A stretch of 64,000 nucleotides of DNA from UBA1479 sp964012715 (GTDB lineage: Bacteria; Pseudomonadota; Alphaproteobacteria; Rhodospirillales; Casp-alpha2): assembly GCA_964012715.1 (NCBI GenBank), contig CAXGUG010000004.1:10515-74514 (forward strand), in the 5' to 3' direction. Positions 54,356 to 63,858 of the stretch are shown here, one piece after another. The notes under the pieces are model-generated. The model was given only the letters and a program-made list of their open reading frames with translations, searched no databases and was not told the DNA's origin. Every line of letters begins with the position of its first letter. Positions within the stretch are counted from its first letter, which is position 1. Position numbers and translations under genes: made by a program.

Positions 54356-57190
54356 ATGAATGAAAACTGGCGAGACATGTCTCCCGACGATACGACGCCC
54401 CTGTCTGACTCAAATGAGCCCGACACTGATGAAATGACCCCGGATCAGATGACCCCCGATCAGATGGCCGAGGACGACGCCGAAACCGGCGAGGGCCCGG
54501 CTGCGTCTGCGGCGGCGGACCCCAACGTCACCCCGATGATGGCCCAGTTCATGGAGATCAAGGCCGCCCACCCGGGCGCGTTGTTGTTCTATCGCATGGG
54601 CGATTTCTACGAATTGTTCTTCGACGACGCGGTCAAGGCGTCGCGGACGCTGGACATCGCCCTGACCAAGCGCGGCAAGCATCTGGGCGAAGACATCCCG
54701 ATGTGCGGCGTGCCGGTGCATAGCCACGAAAGTTATCTGACGCGGCTGATCCGCGCCGGGCACAAGGTCGCGATCTGCGAACAGACCGAAGACCCGGCGG
54801 AAGCCAAGAAGCGGGGCTCCAAATCGGTCGTGCGCCGTGCCGTGCAGCGCATCGTCACCCCCGGCACGATCACCGAAGACACCCTGCTGGACGCCCGCTC
54901 GCACAACTATCTTTGCGCGGTCGCGGCGGCGCAGTCGGACCTGGGCCTGGCCTGGATCGACATGTCGACCGGCGACTTCCTGACCCAGCCGGTGGCGGCG
55001 GCGTCGCTGGGGGCCGCGCTGGCGCGGATCGACGCGGGCGAATTGCTGGTCGCCGACCGGCTGTTGGAAAATCCGGACCTGTACGAAGTGTTCGGCGAAT
55101 GGCGCGACCGGCTGACGCCCCTGCCCTCGGCCCGGTTTGACAGCGCCAACGGCGACAAGCGGCTGAAGGAGATGTTCCGCGTCGGCACGCTGGACAGCTT
55201 CGGCAATTTCTCGCGGCCCGAATTGGCGGCCGCCGGGGCCTTGGTCGACTACGTGGAATTGACGCAGAAGGGCAAGGTTCCGCGCCTGGCCCCGCCGCGC
55301 GTGCTGACCGCCGGGGCGGTGATGGGCATCGACGCCGCGACGCGCCGCAATCTGGAACTGACCCGGACCCTGACCGGCGAACGCCGGGGCTCGTTGCTCG
55401 ACGTCATCGACCGAACCATGACCGGGGCCGGGGCGCGCCTGTTGGCGGCGCGGCTGGCGGCCCCCCTGACCGATCCCGCCGCCGTGGCCGAACGGCTGGA
55501 CGCGGTCGAATTCTTTTACGACGACGCGCGCCTGACCGACGATTTGCGCACGGCCCTGTCCCGCGTGCCCGACGTGGCGCGGGCGTTGTCGCGCATTTCC
55601 CTGGGCCGGGGCGGGCCGCGCGATCTGGCTGCCGTGCGCGAAGGCCTGATCCAGGCATCGGCCCTTCGTGGCTTGTTGCAGGATACCCGCAGCCTGATCC
55701 CCGCCGCCGTGCAGCAGGCCATGACCGACCTGGGCGAACACGGGCCGCTGGTCGAACGACTGTCCCGCGCCCTGGCCGACGATTTGCCGATGCTGGCCCG
55801 TGACGGCGGCTTCATCCGCGCCGGATACGCCCCGGCGCTGGACGAACACCGCCAACTGCGTGACGACAGCCGCAAACTGATCGCGGGCCTGCAGGCGCAG
55901 TATGTCGAAAGCACCGGCGTCGCGACGCTGAAGGTCAAACACAACAACGTCCTCGGCTATTTCATCGAGGTTCCGGCCAAACAGGCCGACAAGATTCCGA
56001 CCGGCTCCGAGGACAGCCCGTTCATCCACCGCCAGACCATGGCCAACGCCATGCGGTTTTCCACGGTGGAATTGGGCGAGCTGGAAACCCGCATCGCCCG
56101 CGCCGCCGACCGGGCTTTGGCGTTGGAAATGGAATTGTTCCAGGACCTGGTCAACGAAGTCACCGGCCGGGCGCGGGAAATCGCCCTGGCGGCGGATGCT
56201 CTGGCGCGGCTGGATGTGGCTGCCGCCCTGGGCGCGCTGGCGGCAGAACGGCGATATGTTCGCCCGGCGGTCGATGCCTCGCGTACTTTTCGGATCGAAG
56301 GCGGCCGCCATCCGGTGGTCGAAGCGGCCCTGGCCAAACAGGGCGACGCGGCCTTCGTCGCCAACGATTGCGACCTGACGCCGTCGGAACAGGGCGGCGG
56401 CGGCGATGGCCGGTTGTGGGTGCTGACCGGCCCCAACATGGCCGGTAAATCGACCTTCCTGCGTCAAAACGCGCTGATTGCCGTGATGGCCCAGATGGGC
56501 GCGTTCGTGCCCGCGGCCAGCGCCCATATCGGCGCGGTCGATCAATTGTTTTCCCGCGTCGGCGCCGCCGACGACCTGGCGCGCGGGCGCTCGACCTTCA
56601 TGGTCGAGATGGTGGAAACGGCGGCGATCCTCAATCAGGCCGGTCCGGGGGCGCTGGTCATCCTGGACGAAATCGGGCGCGGCACCGCGACCTATGACGG
56701 CCTGTCCATCGCCTGGGCCGTGGTCGAACACCTGCACGATGTCAATAAATGCCGGGGCTTGTTCGCCACCCATTATCACGAACTGACGCAGCTTTCCGGG
56801 CGGTTGGCCGAACTTGCCCCCCATACCATGCGGGTCAAGGAATGGCAGGGCGACGTTGTGTTCCTGCACGAAGTCGCCGCCGGCACCGCCGATCGGTCCT
56901 ACGGCATCCATGTCGGGCAGTTGGCGGGCCTGCCCGCCGCCGTCACGGCGCGGGCCGAACAGGTATTGGAAAAGCTCGAAGCGGGCGATGGTTCGCCTCG
57001 CGCGGCGGACCTGGCCGATGACCTGCCGCTGTTTTCCGCCGCACCGGTGCGCGCCGCCGGAACGGTCGGCGGCAAGGGCCCGTCAAAGGTCGATGAAGCG
57101 GTCGGCGACATGAACCCCGACGAAATGACGCCCCGTCAGGCGCTCGACTTCTTGTACGGGTTGAAGGACATTAGCGCGTCCGGCAATTGA
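54356..57190 (+). CDS. mutS: DNA mismatch repair protein MutS
   Basis: 944 residues, slightly long because of an acidic N-terminal extension of about 55 residues (an ATG at 54377 is an alternative start). The mismatch-contact motif is LFYRMGDFYELFFDDAV near residue 80; the ATPase domain has GPNMAGKSTFLRQNALI near 692, then VILDEIGRGTATYDGLSIAW and ATHYHELTQL. It ends with DEMTPRQALDFLYGLKD, the usual C-terminal motif. MutS recognises mismatches and insertion loops with MutL. The extension contains a tandem DQMTP repeat, noted under findings. Confidence 0.96.
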   Translation: MNENWRDMSPDDTTPLSDSNEPDTDEMTPDQMTPDQMAEDDAETGEGPAASAAADPNVTPMMAQFMEIKAAHPGALLFYRMGDFYELFFDDAVKASRTLDIALTKRGKHLGEDIPMCGVPVHSHESYLTRLIRAGHKVAICEQTEDPAEAKKRGSKSVVRRAVQRIVTPGTITEDTLLDARSHNYLCAVAAAQSDLGLAWIDMSTGDFLTQPVAAASLGAALARIDAGELLVADRLLENPDLYEVFGEWRDRLTPLPSARFDSANGDKRLKEMFRVGTLDSFGNFSRPELAAAGALVDYVELTQKGKVPRLAPPRVLTAGAVMGIDAATRRNLELTRTLTGERRGSLLDVIDRTMTGAGARLLAARLAAPLTDPAAVAERLDAVEFFYDDARLTDDLRTALSRVPDVARALSRISLGRGGPRDLAAVREGLIQASALRGLLQDTRSLIPAAVQQAMTDLGEHGPLVERLSRALADDLPMLARDGGFIRAGYAPALDEHRQLRDDSRKLIAGLQAQYVESTGVATLKVKHNNVLGYFIEVPAKQADKIPTGSEDSPFIHRQTMANAMRFSTVELGELETRIARAADRALALEMELFQDLVNEVTGRAREIALAADALARLDVAAALGALAAERRYVRPAVDASRTFRIEGGRHPVVEAALAKQGDAAFVANDCDLTPSEQGGGGDGRLWVLTGPNMAGKSTFLRQNALIAVMAQMGAFVPAASAHIGAVDQLFSRVGAADDLARGRSTFMVEMVETAAILNQAGPGALVILDEIGRGTATYDGLSIAWAVVEHLHDVNKCRGLFATHYHELTQLSGRLAELAPHTMRVKEWQGDVVFLHEVAAGTADRSYGIHVGQLAGLPAAVTARAEQVLEKLEAGDGSPRAADLADDLPLFSAAPVRAAGTVGGKGPSKVDEAVGDMNPDEMTPRQALDFLYGLKDISASGN

Positions 57191-57238
57191 TTTTCCTGTC
57201 GTATGCTGCGTGCAGGAAGCCCTCTGGGGGAGGATTTA

Positions 57239-59026
57239 ATGACCGATCGAATCATTGGTACGGGGCATGATGCCGCCTCGTCCCCGGAAGAAGGCTGGGT
57301 TTCCTTTCGTGACCGTCTCGTTCTTTCGGTCGTCGGCGCGGTCCAGGGGCTGGCCCTTTTTATTCTCAGCGAACCGTGGAGCCGCAAATGGGACGCGGCC
57401 GACATCGTTTCCTCGCGGGTCTTTGTTGCAGTCGCATTGGGCGTGTTTGTATTGCTGTATCAGCGCGCATCGTGGAAGCGCGACCTTCCGTTCGCTCTTG
57501 GCGTAGGTTTGTTGGTCGGCCTTTTGTTCAAGGTGAGCCATGAAATCGCTGGCGTCGTGCAGTTGCAGGCCTTTTACGCGACGGCGATTCTTTGCTTCGT
57601 GATCCCGATTGCATTTTATCAGGCGGCGCGAGACGCACCGCGGTTTTCGTTTCCATACGCACGTCTTTATCTGCACGCCTGGATGAACAAGATGGTGCCG
57701 TTCGTCGGCGGCTTTCTGGTGGCTTGCGCTTGGGCTATTTTGTTCCTGTGGTGGAAACTGTTCGCGCTGATCGGCATCGATTTTTTCCGCGAATTGTTTA
57801 CGGAAAAAGTCTTCATTTTCGTCTTTTCGTCGACGATTTTTGCGTTGGGTGTGGGCGTTGCGCGTGAACGGCCAAGCGTAATCCAGGCGCTGTTGAAGAT
57901 CGTTATGGCCTTGTTCGGCATGCTTGCGCCGCTCTTGGCCATGGTGTCGATTTTGTTCGTCGGGGCACTTCCGTTCTCGGGCCTTGAGAAGTTGTGGGCG
58001 ACGTCTTATTCGACGCATGTGCTTCTGGTTATCCCGTTTGTGTTTATCCTGTTCGTTAATGCGGTCATCCAGACCGGAGCGTCGGAAAACCGGTTCCGGC
58101 CGCCGCTCGACAAGTTGATCATGATCGGCAACCTGATCATGCCGGTTTTTGTCGGATTGGTATTTTGGGCGTTGTACCTGCGGGTCGCGCAGTATGGCTG
58201 GACGCCCCGGCGTCTGATCGTCACCAATGTCTCGGTCGTCGCTTCTGCCTACACGTTGGCATACGCGTTCGTCGTCCTGCGTTGGCGTGGCGATTGGATG
58301 AAAGGCGCGGTGAAGGTCAACCCCTACCTGGCTGTCGGTGCTTTGCTGGTTTCAATCTGTTTCCACCTGCCGCCGTTCGAGCCGACCGCGATCAGCGCGC
58401 GCGATCAGGTTGAGCGCCTGCGGAGCGGCGCCATTCCCCCCGACAAATTTGATTTCGCGTTTCTTAGGTTGAAACTGGGCGATGCTGGGAAGGCGGCGTT
58501 CGAGCAATTGGATGCAGACGAATCCTTGAAGGAAAACGCGACCGTCGCGGCCGCCATGGACAAGGCAAGAGCGCAGAAACACTACTTTCGTCCGCGTCGT
58601 ACGGCGCAGGTAATGCCCAGTGGGCCGAAAGATATCGAATTGCAGAATATCGCCGCTTATATGGCGATTACGCCCGAAGGCGCTGAAATTCCGAAGGCTC
58701 CGGTAAGCGCGTGGATCAGCAGCAATCGGTACTGGTTCATCAACTGTTGGTCAGAGAAGCAAATCGCACGTAATGGAAAGTGCGTGATGGCGTTGCTGGA
58801 CCTGAACCAGGACGGCCGCGACGACTTGGTCTTCATGCCTCGCACCGCGAGGCTGCAGACCAAACTGAGGCAGGCGGATGAAAGCTGGAAACCCGGCCCT
58901 ACCTATTTCTCCGGTGCCGCCGCGACGAAACAGCAAGCAATGCGTGATGCTGCGGCGCAGGGAAAAATATCGACCGCGCCGTCTGAAATGCAGGACATCA
59001 TTATTGATGGTGTGCGGTTTAAGTAA
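57239..59026 (+). CDS. DUF4153 multi-pass membrane protein with soluble C-terminal domain
   Basis: 595 residues from the ATG at 57239, which follows a very strong GGGGGAGGA ribosome-binding site. Residues 20-390 have about ten hydrophobic helices, interrupted by RDAPRFSFPYARLYLHAWMN and RYASHLPL-free loops; the pattern matches DUF4153 membrane proteins. Residues 400-595 are soluble and lie outside the last helix, with LLDLNQDGRDDLVFMPRT near 520, a DxNxDGxxD calcium-binding-like loop. The codon use is visibly more A/T-rich than in mutS and glnD beside it. Function unknown. An acquired gene or relaxed selection are both possible. Confidence 0.72.
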   Translation: MTDRIIGTGHDAASSPEEGWVSFRDRLVLSVVGAVQGLALFILSEPWSRKWDAADIVSSRVFVAVALGVFVLLYQRASWKRDLPFALGVGLLVGLLFKVSHEIAGVVQLQAFYATAILCFVIPIAFYQAARDAPRFSFPYARLYLHAWMNKMVPFVGGFLVACAWAILFLWWKLFALIGIDFFRELFTEKVFIFVFSSTIFALGVGVARERPSVIQALLKIVMALFGMLAPLLAMVSILFVGALPFSGLEKLWATSYSTHVLLVIPFVFILFVNAVIQTGASENRFRPPLDKLIMIGNLIMPVFVGLVFWALYLRVAQYGWTPRRLIVTNVSVVASAYTLAYAFVVLRWRGDWMKGAVKVNPYLAVGALLVSICFHLPPFEPTAISARDQVERLRSGAIPPDKFDFAFLRLKLGDAGKAAFEQLDADESLKENATVAAAMDKARAQKHYFRPRRTAQVMPSGPKDIELQNIAAYMAITPEGAEIPKAPVSAWISSNRYWFINCWSEKQIARNGKCVMALLDLNQDGRDDLVFMPRTARLQTKLRQADESWKPGPTYFSGAAATKQQAMRDAAAQGKISTAPSEMQDIIIDGVRFK

Positions 59027-59093
59027 TAGACCTTGCCTGGAAGGCCGCAACGGCGCGGATGCTTCGCCGCTTCCTCTGGTGTATAACGGCTGA

Positions 59094-62000
59094 ATGATCC
59101 AAACGACCGTCAAGGATCCGCGCGCCATCATCGATCGCAAGGCGCTGACCCGCAAGCTGGACGAGCTTGTCGGCTGGTCCGGCTATACGCCGAAGACCCA
59201 GGGCGAGGTGCTGGGCATTTTCAAGGCCGCGCATCAGCACGGCTGGGACGAGGTCAAGCGCCGCTTCGAAGCAGGCAAGCTGACCGGCCCGGAGGCGACG
59301 CGCGCCCATGCCCTGTTGATGGACCAGCTGATCCGCACGGTCCACGATTTCGCCGATAAATGGGTTTATCCCTCGGCCAATCCGACCACCGGCGAGGCCC
59401 TGACCATCATGGCTACCGGCGGTTATGGCCGGGGCGAATTGGCGCCGTTCTCCGACATCGATCTGATGTTCCTGCTGCCGTACAAGATGACGCCGCGCAC
59501 GGAACAGATCGTCGAATTCACGCTTTATATGCTGTGGGACCTGGGGCTTAAGGTCGGCCATGCGACCCGTTCGGTCGACGAGGCCGTGCGCCTGGCCAAG
59601 GAAGACCTGACGATCCGCACCTCGCTGTTGGAAGCGCGCTGGCTGTGGGGCGACCAGGACCTGTTCGACAAGTTCAAGAAAGCCTTCTGGGACGACGTCG
59701 CCGAGGGCTCGGGCATGTCCTATGTGGAACAGAAGCTGGGCGAACGCGATGCCCGCCACGAAAAGATGGGCGACACCCGCTATGTGCTGGAGCCCAACAT
59801 CAAGGAAGGCAAGGGCGGCCTGCGCGATTTGCAGACCCTGATCTGGATCGCCAAGTACCTGTACCGCGTCACCGACATGAACCAGCTGGTCGCCGAAGGT
59901 GTGTTCACCCGCGACGATATGAAGCTTTTCGAAAAGGCCGAAAACTTCCTTTGGACCGTGCGTTGCCACCTGCACTACCTGGTCGGCCGCCCCGAGGAAC
60001 GCCTGACCTTCAGCGTGCAGAAGGACATCGCCGAGCGCCTGGGCTATCGCAACCAGGGCGCGACCCAGGGCGTCGAGCGGTTCATGAAGCATTACTTTCT
60101 GATCGCCAAGGACGTGGGGGACATCACCCGCATTCTCTGCGCCGTGCTGGAGCATCAGCACAAGAAGCCGACCATGCGCTTCCGTCTGCCGTTCTTCCGC
60201 TTCGCCGATCCGGACGTGCCGGGATTCAAGGTCGATGCCGGTCGTCTGAGCGTGGCCAACAAGAAGGCCTTCGCCGACGATCCGGTCAAGATGGTCGGCC
60301 TGTTCCGCGCCGCGCAGAAGCACGATCTGGACATTCATCCGGAAGCCCTGCGCCTGGTCACCCAAAATTTGAAGTTGGTCGACGCCAAGCTGCGCCGGAA
60401 CAAGGAAGCCAACCGCCTGTTCCTGGAAATGCTGACCGGCAAGGATCCGGTCAAGGCGCTGATGCGGTTCAACGAAGCGGGTGTGTTTGGGCGCTTCATC
60501 CCCGATTTCGGGCGCGTCGTCGCGCAGATGCAGTACGACATGTATCACGTCTATACGGTCGACGAGCACACCATCCGCGCCATCGGCCTGCTGAACGGAA
60601 TCGAAACCGGGCGCTTGAAGGAAGACCACCCGGTCGCCTGCGAGGTGATCTCCGAGGTTCAGTCGCGCGAGGCGCTGTACGTCTCGGTCCTGCTGCATGA
60701 CATCGCCAAGGGCCGGGGCGGCGACCATTCTGAATTGGGGGCCGAGGTCGCGTTGAAGCTTTGCCCCAGACTGGGCTTGAACGAATGGGAGACGGAAACC
60801 GTTTCCTGGCTGGTGCGCTATCATCTGTTGATGTCGGCGACCGCGTTCAAGCGCGATCTGGACGACCCCAAGACGATCCAGGATTTCTGCGACGTGGTGC
60901 AATCGCCGGAGCGTCTGCGCCTGTTGCTTTGCTTGACCGTGGTCGATATCCGCGCCGTCGGTCCGAACGTCTGGAACAACTGGAAGGCGGGCCTGCTGCG
61001 CGAATTGTATTGGCAGGCCAAGGCCGTGCTGACCGGCGACGCTGGGTCGGATCGGCGCAAGAACCGGGTCGAACGGGCCAAACGGGATTTGGAAAATGCC
61101 TTGGCCAAATGGCCCGAGGCCGATCGCGAAGGCCACTTGGCGCGCGGCACCGATACCTATTGGCTGTCGGCCGATACCGCGACGCTGGTCCGTCACGCCG
61201 AAATGGTCCGCAAGGCCGAAAAGAGCAAGACCGACCTGACCATCGAGGTCACGGTCGACAAGACCCGCGCCGCCAACGAGATCATCGTCTATACCGCCGA
61301 CCATCCGGGCCTGTTCGCCAATATCGCGGGCGCGCTGTCGCTGACCGGGGTGTCGGTGCTGGACGCCAAGATCGCGACCCTGACCAACGGCATGGCGCTG
61401 GATACCTTCTGGGTCAACGACGCCAAGGGCACGGCGATCGAGGAAAAGGGCCAGATGGAACGCATGGCCCAGCGGATCGAGGACGCCCTGCGCGGCAAGC
61501 GCGACCCGGCGCGGGAACTGAAGAAGGAACCGGATGCGGCCTTCCCCGACAAGTCGCGCGCCTTCACCGTGCCGCCGCGCGTGTTGATCGACAACCAGGC
61601 GTCCAATACCTACACGGTGATCGAGATAAACGGCCGCGACCGTCCGGGCTTCTTGTATGACGTGACCTCGGTTCTGACCCAGGAAGGCCTTCAGATCGCC
61701 AGCGCGCAGATCACCACCTACGGCGAGCGCGTGATCGACGTGTTCTATGTGAAGGACATCTTCGGCCTGAAGGTCCGCCATCCGGATAAGCTGAAATCCA
61801 TCGAGCTGCGCCTGCTCGAGAGGATCGGCGGCAAGAAGGCCGTCAAGACCGCCCGCGTGGAAAAGGTCGAGGCCGCGGAAACGCCGGCCAAGCCCGCCAA
61901 GACGACGAAGCCGAAAGCCCCGGCCAAGGCTGGCGCCAAGTCCGCCGCCAAACCTCCCGCCAAGCCTGCGGCCAAGACCCCGGCCAAGGCAGAGGCAAAA

Positions 62001-62105
62001 GCCAAGGCGAAGCCGACCGCGGCAAAAGCCAGCGAGGATAAGACCGGCCCCAAAAAACCGGGCGGCAAGAAGCCCGGCGGCAAGTCGATGGAAGCCGCCG
62101 AATAG
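59094..62105 (+). CDS. glnD: Bifunctional uridylyltransferase/uridylyl-removing enzyme GlnD
   Basis: 1003 residues. Nucleotidyltransferase domain with TGGYGRGELAPFSDIDLMF near residue 110 (GG...DxD), an HD domain with DEHTIRAIGLLNG near 490 and LLHDIAKGRGGDHSELG near 533, and two ACT domains near 728 (IIVYTADHPGLFANIAG) and 841 (IEINGRDRPGFLYDVTS). It uridylylates and deuridylylates PII in response to glutamine. The last 80 residues form a lysine-rich tail like histone H1, with 21 Lys and no Arg, which is not usual for GlnD. murJ follows after 64 bases, the conserved glnD-murJ order. Confidence 0.96.
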   Translation: MIQTTVKDPRAIIDRKALTRKLDELVGWSGYTPKTQGEVLGIFKAAHQHGWDEVKRRFEAGKLTGPEATRAHALLMDQLIRTVHDFADKWVYPSANPTTGEALTIMATGGYGRGELAPFSDIDLMFLLPYKMTPRTEQIVEFTLYMLWDLGLKVGHATRSVDEAVRLAKEDLTIRTSLLEARWLWGDQDLFDKFKKAFWDDVAEGSGMSYVEQKLGERDARHEKMGDTRYVLEPNIKEGKGGLRDLQTLIWIAKYLYRVTDMNQLVAEGVFTRDDMKLFEKAENFLWTVRCHLHYLVGRPEERLTFSVQKDIAERLGYRNQGATQGVERFMKHYFLIAKDVGDITRILCAVLEHQHKKPTMRFRLPFFRFADPDVPGFKVDAGRLSVANKKAFADDPVKMVGLFRAAQKHDLDIHPEALRLVTQNLKLVDAKLRRNKEANRLFLEMLTGKDPVKALMRFNEAGVFGRFIPDFGRVVAQMQYDMYHVYTVDEHTIRAIGLLNGIETGRLKEDHPVACEVISEVQSREALYVSVLLHDIAKGRGGDHSELGAEVALKLCPRLGLNEWETETVSWLVRYHLLMSATAFKRDLDDPKTIQDFCDVVQSPERLRLLLCLTVVDIRAVGPNVWNNWKAGLLRELYWQAKAVLTGDAGSDRRKNRVERAKRDLENALAKWPEADREGHLARGTDTYWLSADTATLVRHAEMVRKAEKSKTDLTIEVTVDKTRAANEIIVYTADHPGLFANIAGALSLTGVSVLDAKIATLTNGMALDTFWVNDAKGTAIEEKGQMERMAQRIEDALRGKRDPARELKKEPDAAFPDKSRAFTVPPRVLIDNQASNTYTVIEINGRDRPGFLYDVTSVLTQEGLQIASAQITTYGERVIDVFYVKDIFGLKVRHPDKLKSIELRLLERIGGKKAVKTARVEKVEAAETPAKPAKTTKPKAPAKAGAKSAAKPPAKPAAKTPAKAEAKAKAKPTAAKASEDKTGPKKPGGKKPGGKSMEAAE

Positions 62106-62169
62106 GCCCATACCTCCGGCCCTTTCATAAAGCCTTGTCTTAGCCCCAATCCGGGCGTACCAGCGTTCC

Positions 62170-63744
62170 ATGAATTTGTTGAAAGCGATCACCACCGTCG
62201 GCGGATACACGCTGCTGAGCCGCGTGTTCGGCTTCATCCGCGACATGCTGATCGCCAACTTCCTGGGTGCGGGCATGATCGCCGACGCCTTCGTCGTCGC
62301 CTTCCGCCTGCCCAATCTGTTCCGCCGTCTGTTCGCCGAAGGGGCATTCGCCGCGGCCTTCGTGCCTTTGTTCGCGCGCGAGCTCGAGGGCGAAGACGGC
62401 GACGCGGCGGCGGCCCGCGCCCGGGCCCGTGCCTTCGCCGATCAGGCGATGACCCTGTTGACGTTGGTCCTGGTCGCCCTGGTCGTGGTGATGGAACTCA
62501 TCATGCCTTGGGCGATGGTGATCCTGGCCGGCGGGTTCGACGCCGTACCCGGCAAGATGGAACTGGCGACCGAGCTGTCGCGTATCGCCTTCCCCTACCT
62601 GCTGTTCATCTCGTTGGTTTCGCTGCAATCGGGCGTGCTCAATTCCCTGGGTAAATTCGCGGCGGCGGCGGCGGCCCCGGTGCTGTTGAACCTGGCCCTG
62701 ATCGCGGCCCTGTTGGGCTTCGCCGATCACATGGAAACGCCGGGTCATGCCCTGGCCTGGGGTGTGTTCTGGGCCGGGGTGGCGCAGTTCGCTTGGCTGG
62801 CCTGGCATTGCCGGGCCCATGGGTTTCCTCTGCGTCTGGTGCGGCCGCGTTGGACGGAAAAGGTCGCCCTTCTGGTCAAGCGTATCCTGCCGGTGGTGTT
62901 CGGCGCGTCGCTTTATCAGGTCAATTTGTTGATCGGCACGATCCTCGCGACTTATGTCTCGGACGGGGCGGTGTCGTACCTATATTACGCCGATCGGGTG
63001 ACGCAATTGCCGCTGGGCGTGGTCGGCGTCGCCGTTGGTACGGCCCTGTTGCCGCTGTTGGCCCGTCAGTTGAAGGCGGGCGAGACCCAGGCTGCCTTGA
63101 ACAGCCAGAACCGGGGCCTGGAATTCGCCCTGTTGCTGACACTGCCTGCGGCGGCGGCCTGTCTGATCATCCCGGACGAGATCATTCACGTCCTGTTCGA
63201 GCGCGGCGCGTTCGGGGCCGAGGCTACGGCGGCGACCGCATCGGCCTTGTTCGCCTATGCCACGGGCCTGCCCGCTTATGTGCTGATCCGTGTTCTGGCC
63301 CCGGGTTTTTACGCCCGCGAGGACACGGCCACGCCGGTGCGCATCGCCGTGGTCGCGATGGTCGTTAATATCGCCCTGATGATCGCCCTGATGAAGCCGA
63401 TGGGCCATGTCGGTATCGCCTTGGCGACCTCGGCCTCGGCTTGGCTGAACACGCTGTTGTTGGCCGGGGTGCTGGTGCGGCGCGGCGATTTCGCCCTGGA
63501 CGACCGGATGAAAAAGCGCCTGCCGCGGATTCTGTTGGCGACGGCGGGAATGGTCGGGGTGCTGGAGATCGCCCGCCAGAACCTGGCCTTCCTGATCGCC
63601 GGGAACGTGGCGGAAAAGGTTCTGGGCCTGGGCTTGTTGTGCGCCCTGGGGCTCGCGGCCTTCATGGTGTTCGCCGTGGCCCTGCGGGCGGCGGGCCTGT
63701 CGGATGCCAAATCCATGCTGCGGGCCAAGGATCTGAACCGCTGA
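62170..63744 (+). CDS. murJ: Lipid II flippase MurJ
   Basis: 524 residues, about 14 transmembrane helices. LSRVFGFIRDMLIANFLGAG near the N terminus (with the Arg of the central cavity), FRLPNLFRRLFAEGAFAAAF, then VSYLYYADRVTQLPLGVVGV and LARQLKAGETQAALNSQNRG are the family motifs. It flips lipid II across the inner membrane for peptidoglycan synthesis. It lies between glnD and trpS, as in other alphaproteobacteria. No signs of truncation. Confidence 0.96.
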   Translation: MNLLKAITTVGGYTLLSRVFGFIRDMLIANFLGAGMIADAFVVAFRLPNLFRRLFAEGAFAAAFVPLFARELEGEDGDAAAARARARAFADQAMTLLTLVLVALVVVMELIMPWAMVILAGGFDAVPGKMELATELSRIAFPYLLFISLVSLQSGVLNSLGKFAAAAAAPVLLNLALIAALLGFADHMETPGHALAWGVFWAGVAQFAWLAWHCRAHGFPLRLVRPRWTEKVALLVKRILPVVFGASLYQVNLLIGTILATYVSDGAVSYLYYADRVTQLPLGVVGVAVGTALLPLLARQLKAGETQAALNSQNRGLEFALLLTLPAAAACLIIPDEIIHVLFERGAFGAEATAATASALFAYATGLPAYVLIRVLAPGFYAREDTATPVRIAVVAMVVNIALMIALMKPMGHVGIALATSASAWLNTLLLAGVLVRRGDFALDDRMKKRLPRILLATAGMVGVLEIARQNLAFLIAGNVAEKVLGLGLLCALGLAAFMVFAVALRAAGLSDAKSMLRAKDLNR

Positions 63745-63858
63745 TCCCTGATCGGCTTGCAGGCCTCAAATCCGGGCAAGGCTTGACCCCGCGGGCCCCA
63801 GGCGCGATAACCGGCGCTCAAATTTCTCGATATTTCCATGCAACCATACGGGGCCAAC

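Noticed and set aside
54410..56911. Minus-strand open frame opposite mutS
   Set aside because: Same reasoning: the product is Gln/His/Arg-rich without motifs, and mutS is intact.
59019..62315. Minus-strand open frame opposite glnD (about 1,098 codons)
   Set aside because: Its protein is low-complexity and rich in Gln, His, Arg and Gly, with no recognisable domain, while the plus strand carries a complete GlnD. It is a composition shadow.
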